Of a stretch of DNA of 50,661 nucleotides, positions 28,701 to 35,853 are shown piece by piece. Made by a program: the position numbers and the translations under genes. The notes below the pieces were generated by a model. The model did not search any database and had not been told where the DNA came from. It saw only the letters and a program-made list of their open reading frames with translations. Source of the DNA: Gammaproteobacteria bacterium (lineage in GTDB: Bacteria > Pseudomonadota > Gammaproteobacteria > Ga0077536); the NCBI GenBank assembly GCA_020849475.1, contig JADLGE010000020.1, positions 1 through 50,661 of the forward strand, in the 5' to 3' direction. Numbering within the stretch: position 1 is the stretch's first letter; every line of letters starts with the position of its first letter.

Positions 28701-31700
28701 CAAATCGGTCCAAATGCCTCAAGTGCCATATGCGTTCTGGCAGGCGCAGCCGTCAGATGCTGCTGAGCGCTGGCTTGAGACAGACCCTAGCATAAGCCGG
28801 CTTCGAACAATGGGAGCGTGGATTGACCTTAGCGACCGGATCGTGAGCTTCTCGGGCTATTTGAGGGCTGCAGAACACTCCGCGCAGCTGAGCGGTGCTC
28901 AGCTCTCGCGTCGCGAGCGGGAATTCAAAGATGGGCAACTCAACCTTCTGTCCTGCTCCACTACGATGGAAATGGGCGTCGACATTGGTGGCTTGACCGC
29001 CGTTGCAATGAACAACGTGCCACCACATCCGGCCAATTTTTTGCAGCGAGCGGGACGCGCCGGACGGCGTGGAGAGGCGCGCTCGTTCAGCTTTACGATG
29101 TGTAAGTCGACACCGCACGGTGAAACGGTATTCCGAAATCCGCTATGGGCGTTCACCGCCGCGCTCGCGCTGCCGACCGTCGCGTTGCAAAGCGAAGTCA
29201 TTGTTCAGCGTCACGTGAATGCAGTGGTGCTGGGCCGCTTCCTCAAGCGGCACGAGCCCGAGCGGGTTCATCGCGTGCAGACTGGCTGGTTCTTCGAAAG
29301 TGACGACCATGGATCCGCTCCCTGCGAGCGTTTTGAGAACTGGCTAGAACACGAGGCTGCCGGAGACGAAACTCTTCTCGGTGGTCTACGCACAGTGGTG
29401 CAAAGAACGGTGCTCGGCGGCCTTGGAGTCACGCGGCTCCTAAGTGGCGCAGTAGTCGCGCTTCGCGAGTCGGTGCGTCGCTGGCGTGCGGATCTCGAAG
29501 GGCTGCTGTCCCAGCTTGGTGCCGTCGAGACCAAAGAAGGGGAAAGCCCTGCCGAAAAGGCTATCTACTTCCAGCTCAAGCGGCTGCGGGAAGAGTACTT
29601 GTTGGGTGAGCTCGCTGACCTCGGATTTCTCCCCGGGTACGGATTTCCTACCGATGTGGTGTCGCTCGTGACGACGACCATGGACGACTTGCTCGCGCGC
29701 CGCGGTGGTGGTCGCGAGCAGCGCGAGGATAACCGAGCGCAGCGCGCCGGCTTCCCGTCCCGCAACCTTGCGGTTGCCCTGCGGGACTACGCGCCTGGAG
29801 GGGACACGGTACTCGATGGTCGCGTCTATACAGCCGGAGGTCTCACGTTGAACTGGCATCTGCCGGCCGATGCCAACGCCGCGAATGAAGTTCAGTCTCT
29901 GCGTTGGCTCTGGCGGTGCAAAGCTTGCGGCGAAAGCGGTACGAGTCCTGTCCGGCTTGATTGCTGCCGCGCCTGTGACGCGCGTGGAGATTTATTAACT
30001 TGCAAGGAATACCTGCAACCCTCTGGATTCGCAGTGGACATCCGTTCTAAACCGAATAACGACATCACAGTGCCGAAATATTTCCCGGTGCGCGATCCCC
30101 TTATCTCGATTGGCGGGACGCCGTGGATGAATCTGCCCGAACCACGCTTTGGCCGCTACCGAGCGGCCTTCGGCGGCCAGACGATCACGCACAATGACGG
30201 GCTGTCCGGACTTGGGTTTGCGCTGTGCCTCTACTGTGGTCGCGCAGAATCGATGCCGAGCGATGGATTGCCCGCCAGCATGGAGAGTCATAAACGCTTA
30301 CGTGGAGGCAGACTAAACGACAAAGAGCGAGAGTGCCCCGGCTGCGAAAACCCTTGGGCCATCAAGCAAGGGTTGTTATTGGCAGCGTCGAGCCGCACCG
30401 ATGTCTTTGAACTTCAATTACGCGACCCTGTATCGCTCCGGGGGATTGAGCGGCCAGTGGCAGTTGCGTTGGCGATAGCCTTGCGTCAGGCATTGTGCGA
30501 GCTTCTGGGAATTGAAGAAGGCGAAATCGGCTTTGCGACCCAGTCGACCAAGCACAGTGAAGGCGGCAGCGTTTGGTCGATCTATCTTTATGACACCGCG
30601 AGCGGCGGTGCCGGCTACGCGACCAGTGCACCAGGCTGGCTTCCAGAGATGCTACGCAAGGCTCGGGAGATCCTGGATTGCCCGAGAAGCTGCGACAGGG
30701 CCTGTCAGTCCTGCATCCTGTCGTTCGACTCCCAATTTCAGCGCGACTCTCTCGATCGGAATCCGGCCTTGGCGTTGCTCAACGGTGGCCTTCTCGATGC
30801 CACCGCGCTGCCGACCGCCTTACAGCTGTTTGGTCCCTCTACCCTGTTCGAGATGGAGCCGTTAGGACTCGCCCTTAACCGTGAATGGCAACGGCGGGCC
30901 GCGAAAAGCCTACGGATCTACCTCGGGGGACCACGGGCCGACTGGGAACCATTGGCTTGGTCGGTTCGCCACGACTTGCTTCGAATGGCGGAGGCAGGCG
31001 TTGATGTGCTGCTTTACCTTTCGTCGAAGTGGTTATCTGAGCTGCAATTGAGTCAACGTAGTGAACTCGCGGCGCTAGCTGAATATGCGCGACTGGGCGT
31101 TATGACGGTGACGGAGGCGGAAGTAACACCGCCGGCCGGGCTCTGCATCGAGTTGCTTGGCCCAGGCGGAACAGTGCGATGGGCCGCTTCTGACCCGCAA
31201 TGTCTTGCACCCGGGCCGCTGTGGGGCAGTGCGCGCGGGGACGTCCGATTCGTCCGTATAGAAAGCCCGTCTACCAAGGATGACGTCGCGCGCGGTGGCC
31301 GACTCTCACCTTCTACGGTTCGGGGCGCCCACTCGGGCTTCTCGGAGCTTCAGATACGGTCGGAGTGCGACGGCGCGGTGCGGAACTTCGGCGAACGTTT
31401 CTGGAATCTGCTGTGTACCAGCGTGCCGCAGCTGAAGACTCTGCTCGAACGCGATGTAGCCCTGTCCCAGGTGCGCTACTGCGATCGTTACCTCGCAAGC
31501 CCGCTCGTAGTTCAGCTGCTTGGCCAGGCCATTGGGGCCCTAAAGGCCTATAGAGGTGGGCTGGGCGGCGAAACGCGGGTGGCTGTGCGGACAGCACGCA
31601 TCGAACGAGGAAACCCGGCAGATTCGCGCAACATCGCGCATGACTGGCCGGAGCCTGAGGACCGACGCGCAGTGGCTGAGGCACACTTGCAACGGATCGC

Positions 31701-31983
31701 CCTAAACGCTGTTTGGCAGGACAATGAGGAGCGACGGCAGTTACCGCATGCGCGTGAGTTGGCACTGGAGTGGGTGGACAGCGCTCGCGCGATTATTCGC
31801 CTTGACCACGGATTCGGCGCTTGGCGGATCGAGGGCGGAAAATCTGATTTCCCATTCAGCGCCCCCTACGCGAAGCAGCTGCTGGCGCTTCAGGAGCTGG
31901 CGGTTCGATTGTCGCCACTAGATAAGCGAAATCCGACGTATTGCTATGTTGCAACCGATATTGCGAATGCCGGTTTGTCGTAG
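25789..31983 (+). CDS. druE: Druantia type III helicase DruE (DEAH helicase with DUF1998/MZB region)
   Basis: A protein of 2064 residues. Helicase lobe 1: HPYQHQVETWAAL, Walker A TSGTGSGKTECF (about 133), LFLYPLNALIKSQRDRL, TNATMLEYMLVR, DEAHTYLGSQAAE (about 262) and VATSATLG (about 298). Zinc-type cysteines follow (CANRSC, CRHCDYPVFEIVQCSEC, about 443-490; GCGACGKQ, about 590). Lobe 2: STTMEMGVDIGG (about 1056) and FLQRAGRAGRRGEARSF (about 1086). The C-terminus has the DUF1998-type cysteine cluster CPRSCDRACQSC (about 1631-1642) after YDTASGGAGYA, then about 400 residues of unassigned sequence with YLGGPRADWEPL. Size, motif order and the DruH neighbour identify Druantia type III. The helicase would translocate on DNA; the nucleolytic step, if any, is unclear. 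Confidence 0.9.
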   Translation: MSQFNLPYFAELGQRLGRRATRAVLGLKSLRSDPLRSYLAAKLDKTPGEDGAFVADPVFEATFGWKPAIHKLGELEGNVLHASLCDALARPGNAEDGDDYTFPRSRHPYQHQVETWAALRDENVRRSVLVTSGTGSGKTECFLVPILDDLAREVATRKGDPLVGVRALFLYPLNALIKSQRDRLVAWSEPFDGAIRFCLYNGDTPNVAKRERLCEVSDRKALHESPPPMLVTNATMLEYMLVRASDRAILEQSQGLLRWIVIDEAHTYLGSQAAELALLLRRVMHAFGVTPEQVRLVATSATLGNGDERVRDSLSRFLADIAGVPLDRVLVVGGTREVPALPASVAPLDVLPALVSPTRDPTAAFAALANSNPARRIREMVIAKPHQLGELTSELYGTRDAEARRSTLAFLDLCSFARDTEGNSFLPLRAHFFHRTLSGLWACANRSCAGREGSELDDPTWPFGAVTLERRVNCRHCDYPVFEIVQCSECGAEHLIAVETHEVGEDWLKPRAFEQDEDEFQQEIEPEPDADEDAAGHRESIDIPMVHERLLADSPDAPSPVLRQDGGLDWDASEGCRVTLLIPGTDGCGACGKQDAKFLPMRVGAPFLLSVAIPTLFEFLPAYRPNATPRPGSGRRLISFTDSRQGTARVAAKLQQESERDYVRNLVYHSLAAQRQRPDDGELEAQRNKVKTLETVATVSPEVAALLADERGRLASLERECQRGQLTWKDMERTLLAANDFQRFLAPALKEQTFGLTDVDLARLCLLREFFVRPRRQFSLEGLGLVQLRYPDLERSQPPATARQRGVTSQEWHALLRVTVDHFLRAGGAVVDIADTLARWMGFPAKAISQLGPGQPKTPGGGQRLWPSPLTARGISNRVVRLLSCAFSIDDTTGEGREQLEELMRGVWDGLRILLTPVENGFRLQLHERAVLEEVSDAWFCPVTRRLLPVTFRGLTPYLPTNGATAALTACKSVQMPQVPYAFWQAQPSDAAERWLETDPSISRLRTMGAWIDLSDRIVSFSGYLRAAEHSAQLSGAQLSRREREFKDGQLNLLSCSTTMEMGVDIGGLTAVAMNNVPPHPANFLQRAGRAGRRGEARSFSFTMCKSTPHGETVFRNPLWAFTAALALPTVALQSEVIVQRHVNAVVLGRFLKRHEPERVHRVQTGWFFESDDHGSAPCERFENWLEHEAAGDETLLGGLRTVVQRTVLGGLGVTRLLSGAVVALRESVRRWRADLEGLLSQLGAVETKEGESPAEKAIYFQLKRLREEYLLGELADLGFLPGYGFPTDVVSLVTTTMDDLLARRGGGREQREDNRAQRAGFPSRNLAVALRDYAPGGDTVLDGRVYTAGGLTLNWHLPADANAANEVQSLRWLWRCKACGESGTSPVRLDCCRACDARGDLLTCKEYLQPSGFAVDIRSKPNNDITVPKYFPVRDPLISIGGTPWMNLPEPRFGRYRAAFGGQTITHNDGLSGLGFALCLYCGRAESMPSDGLPASMESHKRLRGGRLNDKERECPGCENPWAIKQGLLLAASSRTDVFELQLRDPVSLRGIERPVAVALAIALRQALCELLGIEEGEIGFATQSTKHSEGGSVWSIYLYDTASGGAGYATSAPGWLPEMLRKAREILDCPRSCDRACQSCILSFDSQFQRDSLDRNPALALLNGGLLDATALPTALQLFGPSTLFEMEPLGLALNREWQRRAAKSLRIYLGGPRADWEPLAWSVRHDLLRMAEAGVDVLLYLSSKWLSELQLSQRSELAALAEYARLGVMTVTEAEVTPPAGLCIELLGPGGTVRWAASDPQCLAPGPLWGSARGDVRFVRIESPSTKDDVARGGRLSPSTVRGAHSGFSELQIRSECDGAVRNFGERFWNLLCTSVPQLKTLLERDVALSQVRYCDRYLASPLVVQLLGQAIGALKAYRGGLGGETRVAVRTARIERGNPADSRNIAHDWPEPEDRRAVAEAHLQRIALNAVWQDNEERRQLPHARELALEWVDSARAIIRLDHGFGAWRIEGGKSDFPFSAPYAKQLLALQELAVRLSPLDKRNPTYCYVATDIANAGLS

Positions 31984-32118
31984 TCGCATCGCATTTGGGT
32001 AACTAATGCCATTTGAGGCGAACTGTGGGCAAAGAGGTCGGACCGGCAGCCCGCATCGGCGAATCCGTCCGCGAGATGAGCAGAAAGGTATGCTCGCTCT
32101 TCCATTTCAATCGGCAGA

Positions 32119-32251
32119 TCAGACGCTATAGCTGACGCTCTTTTTGTCGTCGATGACGACGTGCCCGGCCATTATAAGTTTATCCAGCAGCTTGGCGGCC
32201 TGTGCCTCGGAGGCTTGCTTGCCGAGGTTGGAATTCAAATAACTAAGCAGG
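32119..32251 (-). pseudogene. C-terminal remnant of a protein resembling NYN/PIN-type family members
   Basis: On the minus strand about 44 residues read HLLSYLNSNLGKQASEA followed by AAKLLDKLIMAGHVVIDDKKSVSYSV, ending at the TGA 32,119-32,121. The helix-strand layout (small winged-helix-like tail, GHVVID..KKSVSYSV) looks like the C-terminal domain of NYN/PIN-type RNase-like proteins I have seen in proteobacteria. That identification is from memory and weak. Upstream the coding sequence is cut off exactly where the presumed IS21-type end begins, so the remainder of the gene is gone. Confidence 0.5.
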
Positions 32252-32281
32252 TGTTGGCGCCGATCTAAAACTGAGCCACCG
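32252..32281. mobile_element. possible solitary IS21-family terminal inverted repeat
   Basis: The stretch begins TGTTGGCGCCGATC and continues TAAAACTGAGCCACC. From memory this resembles the outer end of IS21-family elements. No istA or istB gene is present, so it would be a leftover end. It sits precisely between a truncated gene remnant on one side and a truncated tail repeat on the other, as expected for an insertion followed by deletion. Confidence 0.4.
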
Positions 32282-32284
32282 CGC

Positions 32285-32338
32285 GGATACTAGGCTCGAC
32301 ACGCAGCCGGTCGCAAATTGCCCAAACGATCACCGCTC
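32285..32338 (+). repeat. tail repeat, degraded copy (C)
   Basis: Matches 1740-1793 at most positions. Translated in the corresponding frame it reads GY-stop-ARHAAGRKLPKRSPL, so the conserved Trp of the ankyrin protein's C-terminal domain has become an amber codon. It is a remnant of a second member of that gene family. Its left limit coincides with the possible IS end. Confidence 0.7.
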
Positions 32339-32453
32339 TTGGCTTCCAACAGTGAGAAAGGCGCCGTCTTCCTGCGCTTCCCGGTAGAAAAGCGCGACCT
32401 GTTGGTCCCTCGACTCTTCGCGGGAACGTGAGGCAATCAGAAGAAAATCAGCG

Positions 32454-32504
32454 GTGGGGAATTGGTGGGGAATTTGTGGGGAACGGTTGAACACCGTCCC
32501 CCAC
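32454..32504. repeat. three GTGGGGAA repeats at 11-base spacing plus inverted copy
   Basis: GTGGGGAA begins at 32,454, 32,465 and 32,476, exactly one helical turn apart. The third copy extends into GTGGGGAACGGT and pairs with ACCGTCCCCCAC at 32,493-32,504 across a five-base loop with one mismatch. Lying about 95 bases inside the tRNA attachment core, these look like arm-type sites for a tyrosine integrase. The integrase gene is not in the window, so this is inference. Confidence 0.5.
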
Positions 32505-32577
32505 CATCAGACACTTACGGCAACAGGCGTCTGCGAAGAGTTTAATTAAATCAATCGGTTAAGGGTCTCGGGCCATT

Positions 32578-32622
32578 CTCATAATGCTGAGGTCGGTGGT
32601 TCAAATCCACCCATAGCCACCA
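32578..32622 (+). other. right attachment site: 3' half of a tRNA-Met(CAT) gene
   Basis: The segment contains the anticodon loop CTCATAA (anticodon CAT at 32,580-32,582), the 3' strand of the anticodon stem TGCTG, a perfect T-arm (GGTGG, loop TTCAAAT, CCACC), the acceptor strand CATAGCC, discriminator A and encoded CCA ending at 32,622. The bases to the left (CCATT) cannot pair with TGCTG, and no D-arm or 5' acceptor strand exists. This is therefore not a functional tRNA. A 3' tRNA half with a junction in the anticodon loop is the standard scar of site-specific integration. The tRNA direction implies the island lies to the left, with the intact tRNA beyond the window. Confidence 0.85.
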
Positions 32623-32734
32623 TTATTTCCTGCTTTGCACGGCCCCTTTTCTGCAGGCCGCAAATGCGCGGGCCCTATCGCTCATTCGTGATGCCGACGA
32701 CGCTACCTTCGCAGTTCAGTGACAAACGTGCTCC

Positions 32735-33040
32735 TTAACGCCCCATCATCCGCGCAAACGCTTCCAATTCACGTGGAACGTCCTCGCCGGCAGCCGCAAC
32801 CAGGGTGGCGATGGCGGCTGCGGTGGTCATGGGATGGCGACGATAGGGCGCCAGCACACCGGGGCCGAGGCTTATGCGGCTAGTGATGTCCGCCGCGCGG
32901 CACAGTTGCACCCACACCTTGGGATACAGCGCGGGCGAATCGTAGAACCAGGCCCGTTCATAACCTAGCTGCTCGGCGATACGCGCATGTTCATGGGATT
33001 TGAGCGCGGTGGCGAAGGCGCAGGACAGCGTGGTGGGCAT
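32735..33040 (-). pseudogene. luciferase-like monooxygenase gene with large internal deletion
   Basis: From the ATG at 33,040 about 85 residues match the N-terminus of the flavin- or F420-dependent luciferase-like monooxygenase family: SCAFATALKSHEHARIAEQLGYERAWFYDSPAL, ISLGPGVLAPYRRHPMTTAAAIATL. The next residues, DVPRELEAFARMMGR, look like the extreme C-terminus of the same family. About 200 central residues (normal length is over 300) are missing, without loss of frame. The TIM barrel cannot form, so the gene is almost certainly dead. It is the first gene on the chromosomal side of the island junction. Confidence 0.7.
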
Positions 33041-33179
33041 GGCGGCATCTCGGCAGCGAGGATGAAGCACCATTGTCCAAGGGCCATCCGGCCCTGTCGT
33101 CGCGACAAAAGGGAGGTCGCTGATCTGCGCGGTGAGTGCAATTTCAGCAGTCGCGACTCGCCCTTCACCGCTTGGCCCG

Positions 33180-34007
33180 TCAAGGTCGAAATGCCTGCTT
33201 GTCGGTGCCTTCGTAAAGCGCCTTCACTTGGCGCGCCATGGCTTCGGCATGAGATGCGACGGCCGCGTCATCAAGATCCGCTTGCGGTCGGGCTTCATCA
33301 TCGAAGTGATGAAATTCGTCGACGCCGCGCACCAGCATCGCGGAATCGCGCAGCTTGGTCTGACGAACGTGGGTAGGGATGTAGCGCAGCGCCATGCCGA
33401 CACGTCGGTCGCCACTGCGATTCGGCGCGGAGCCGTGCACGAGCTTGATGTGGTGAAGCGACATTTCTCCCGCCTTGAGGCCCACCCCGACGGCCTTTGA
33501 GGTGTCCACCTCGACGGCGATTTCCTGACCCCGCGACAACAGGTTATCGCGGTGGAAGGTATCGAGATGGGGCAGCTGATCGCTTTTGTGACTGCCCGGC
33601 AGAAACTGCATGTAGCCATTGTCCGGCGTGGCATCCGTCAGTGCGACCCACGCGGTGACCACCTCATCAGGATCCAATCCCCAGTAAGTCGAATCCTGGT
33701 GCCACGACACGAAGCCCGGGTTGGTGGCTTCCTTGATGAAGAAATTCGTATTCCACAAAAGGATGTTGGGGCCGATGACATCGGCAACCGCATCCAGGAT
33801 GTTCGAGTTGTGCGCGAGTTCGTCCACCCAGGTAAACAGCAGATGTGTCTTGTGCCGCATATTGCCCTGCAGCGGCTGTCGGGCGCGCGCCTCATGACCT
33901 TCGAGGCTGGCGAGGTAGTGTGCCGCCTGTCCGGTAGTGATCATCCGCAGTGGAAACAGAAAGCCGTCGCGGTGGAATCCGTCGATTTGTTCCTGCGACA
34001 GGCGCAT
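33180..34007 (-). CDS. phytanoyl-CoA dioxygenase family protein
   Basis: About 275 residues from ATG 34,007 (MRLSQEQIDGFHRDGFLF). The frame extends upstream, but that part overlaps another gene. It is an Fe(II)/2-oxoglutarate oxygenase of the PhyH family. SWHQDSTYWG gives the H-x-D pair, HHIKLVHGSAPNRSGDRRVGM the distal His and the Arg for 2-oxoglutarate. WVALTDATPDNGYMQFLPGSHK is the typical core strand pair. Members hydroxylate varied small molecules and lipids; the substrate cannot be read here. The gene is preceded by a small exported-protein gene on the same strand. Confidence 0.88.
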   Translation of the reverse strand: MRLSQEQIDGFHRDGFLFPLRMITTGQAAHYLASLEGHEARARQPLQGNMRHKTHLLFTWVDELAHNSNILDAVADVIGPNILLWNTNFFIKEATNPGFVSWHQDSTYWGLDPDEVVTAWVALTDATPDNGYMQFLPGSHKSDQLPHLDTFHRDNLLSRGQEIAVEVDTSKAVGVGLKAGEMSLHHIKLVHGSAPNRSGDRRVGMALRYIPTHVRQTKLRDSAMLVRGVDEFHHFDDEARPQADLDDAAVASHAEAMARQVKALYEGTDKQAFRP

Positions 34008-34029
34008 GCGCGTCAATCCTCTGGAAGTG

Positions 34030-34341
34030 TCACCTGTCCCGGTTGTCAAAGGGGTGGCGATCAAAAGGTGCGGCCGGCATATCGCGTTGCCGCGTGACGC
34101 CTTCATCCTCAAGTGGGCCGCGCGGCCTTTCGTACCACATGCCGGGTGCCGACGGGCTGCCGTCGAAGGTCGTGACATGCACCGACAAGGGACCTCGGGC
34201 GCCGCCCTGGTCCGACTCGAGGTAGCGATTTTCCTGGTAGTCGCGCGCATCGCAGGGCGCGATGCCGCCGCCAGGACAGGCATGGGCGACGCTCAAGGTG
34301 GTGAGCAACAATGCGCCGAACAGGCAGCTGTGTCTGGTCAT
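34030..34341 (-). CDS. small exported protein of unknown function
   Basis: A protein of 103 residues with a clear signal peptide (MTRHSCLFGALLLTTLSVAHA, cleavage after AHA) and a polar mature part (RDYQENRYLESDQGG, SAPGMWYERPRGPLEDEG). GAGG lies five to eight bases before the ATG. The mature protein has one pair of cysteines near its start (ACPGGGIAPC). I recognise no family. It ends 22 bases before the PhyH-type gene, so the two may be co-transcribed. Confidence 0.6.
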   Translation of the reverse strand: MTRHSCLFGALLLTTLSVAHACPGGGIAPCDARDYQENRYLESDQGGARGPLSVHVTTFDGSPSAPGMWYERPRGPLEDEGVTRQRDMPAAPFDRHPFDNRDR

Positions 34342-34560
34342 GATCCTCGTCCTACGGGTGGCGGCAGGTCGCCGCAGTCACACATAGAGCGTAGCGAATT
34401 CACTTGGCGATGTCGCCTTGGTCACGGTCTCGGTCCCACGCTGCGACCACCCCGAAACGCCCAATAGAATCGAGCCCAGCCGCGTCGATGAGTCGGGCGG
34501 CGAAATCCTGAATCACCTGACCGAGTCGCCCGTTGCCGCAAGCATCGCGCGTCAACGCCT

Positions 34561-34896
34561 CTATCCCTGTCCCACTCCCTTCACCTCCCCATAAAACACC
34601 ACCCACACCGCAAAATCTTCCGAGAAATCTTCAAACCGATGCGCCTCGCCCGCCGCCGCAAACAATGCATCGCCGGGCTCGAAAGGCACTCGCTCGCCGT
34701 CCCGCACGAACGTGCCGCGGCCCGAGATCACGAAATACAACTCGTCGCGGTCGTGGGGCAGCTGCGGGTCAGCATCGCGCGGTGCGTAATGGCGCAGTTC
34801 GATGTCGTTGGTTTGAAACGCCTGGACTGACAGTCTGCCGGCGGGCAGGGGCGTCTTGGCCATGTCGGCGGGCGTGTAGCGGGTCGGCATCTTCAT
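34561..34896 (-). CDS. cupin-domain protein
   Basis: A single-domain cupin of 111 residues. Motif 1 is HDRDELYFVISGRGTFV, with the H and E used for metal binding. Motif 2 is FEPGDALFAAAGEAHRFED, with the second His. It starts at ATG 34,896 (MKMPTRYTP). Small cupins of this type can be isomerases, dioxygenases or sensors, and nothing nearby identifies its substrate. The 34,342-34,560 gap upstream of PhyH holds a 68-residue frame (34,400-34,606) that I judge to be non-coding or a remnant. Confidence 0.85.
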   Translation of the reverse strand: MKMPTRYTPADMAKTPLPAGRLSVQAFQTNDIELRHYAPRDADPQLPHDRDELYFVISGRGTFVRDGERVPFEPGDALFAAAGEAHRFEDFSEDFAVWVVFYGEVKGVGQG

Positions 34897-34944
34897 CGGT
34901 GCTCTCCGGGAGTGATGACGGAGCTTACCGTGTTCACTGCGCGG

Positions 34945-35853
34945 CTAGCGGGCTGAGAGGTCCGCCATGCACAGCTTGAGTGCAACGTCCCAGGGCTCGA
35001 GGGCGAGATCGAATGCGCGTTTGAACTTGCCGTTGTCGAGCACTGAGTAGCGCGGTCGTGCGGCGGGTGTCGGGTAGTCGCTGGTGGGGATGGGGTCGAC
35101 CCCTTCGGCGACCACGCCGGGCCAGCCGCGAGCCTCGTCGAGGATGGCTTGGGCGAATCCGTGCCAGGTGGTCTGGCCGGCGTTGGTGAGGTGATAGACG
35201 CCTTGATAGGGTTGCCAGCTAGCACTGTCGAAGCCGAGTTTTGCGACCATGAGCGCGGTCGCGCCGGCCAGGCTGCGCGCCCAGGTCGGCGCGCCGTGTT
35301 GGTCGGCGACCACGCGCAGACGCGGCTGACTGGTGGCGAGGCGCAGCATGGTGCGTAGAAAATTCTGGCCGCGGCTGGCGTACACCCAACTGGTGCGCAA
35401 TACCACGCTCGCGGCGCCGCTCGCGAGCAGGGCGCGTTCGCCCGCCAGTTTGCTCGCGCCATAGACGTTCAGCGGTGCGGTCGCGTGATCTTCAACGTAG
35501 GGGCGCTCGGCCTGTCCGTCGAACACATAGTCAGTGGAGTAATGCACGACCGGAATGCCGAGCCGTGCCGCGCAGGCGCCGAGCGCGCCGACTGCCTTTG
35601 CGTTGAGCGCGTGGGCGAGTGCCGACTCTGCTTCTGCTTTATCGACCTGCGTGTAGGCGGCGGCGTTGACGAGCAGCGCCGGGCGCAGTCCTTCGATGGT
35701 CGCGCAAGCGGCGGCCGGTGACTGCAAATCAAAGGCAAGCGCAGGATTGCGACGACCGAGACCCACGACTTTGCCGAGCGGCGCGAGCGTGCGACACAGT
35801 TCATGGCCGAGCTGGCCATCGGCGCCCAGCACCACCACGCAGCGCTCGCTCAT
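34945..35853 (-). CDS. rfbD: dTDP-4-dehydrorhamnose reductase
   Basis: A protein of 302 residues from the ATG at 35,853, whose first bases overlap the rfbC stop (TGATG). It is a short-chain dehydrogenase with the NAD(P) loop VVLGADGQLGHEL, LLVNAAAYTQVDKAE, STDYVFDG and the catalytic pair in YGASK. It reduces dTDP-4-keto-L-rhamnose to dTDP-L-rhamnose, the last step of the pathway and the donor for O-antigen or exopolysaccharide rhamnose. Last gene of a four-gene coupled operon. Confidence 0.95.
   Translation of the reverse strand: MSERCVVVLGADGQLGHELCRTLAPLGKVVGLGRRNPALAFDLQSPAAACATIEGLRPALLVNAAAYTQVDKAEAESALAHALNAKAVGALGACAARLGIPVVHYSTDYVFDGQAERPYVEDHATAPLNVYGASKLAGERALLASGAASVVLRTSWVYASRGQNFLRTMLRLATSQPRLRVVADQHGAPTWARSLAGATALMVAKLGFDSASWQPYQGVYHLTNAGQTTWHGFAQAILDEARGWPGVVAEGVDPIPTSDYPTPAARPRYSVLDNGKFKRAFDLALEPWDVALKLCMADLSAR

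Larger units (their letters stand above)
31984..32734. other. island end: gene remnants, possible IS end, repeats and attachment site
   Basis: No intact gene lies between DruE and the chromosomal side. The stretch holds, in order, a C-terminal gene remnant, a possible IS21-type terminal repeat, tail-repeat copy C, three 11-base-spaced GTGGGGAA repeats with a hairpin, and the 3' half of tRNA-Met. Each is listed separately. The bases 31,984-32,118 and 32,505-32,577 show nothing I can name. 32,623-32,734 is chromosomal spacer. Confidence 0.6.

Noticed and set aside
32578..32622. Functional tRNA-Met gene
   Set aside because: Only the 3' half is present; the D-arm, the 5' acceptor strand and the 5' anticodon stem are missing.
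34400..34606. 68-codon minus-strand frame overlapping the end of the cupin gene
   Set aside because: Overlaps a real gene and has no recognisable family; at most a remnant.
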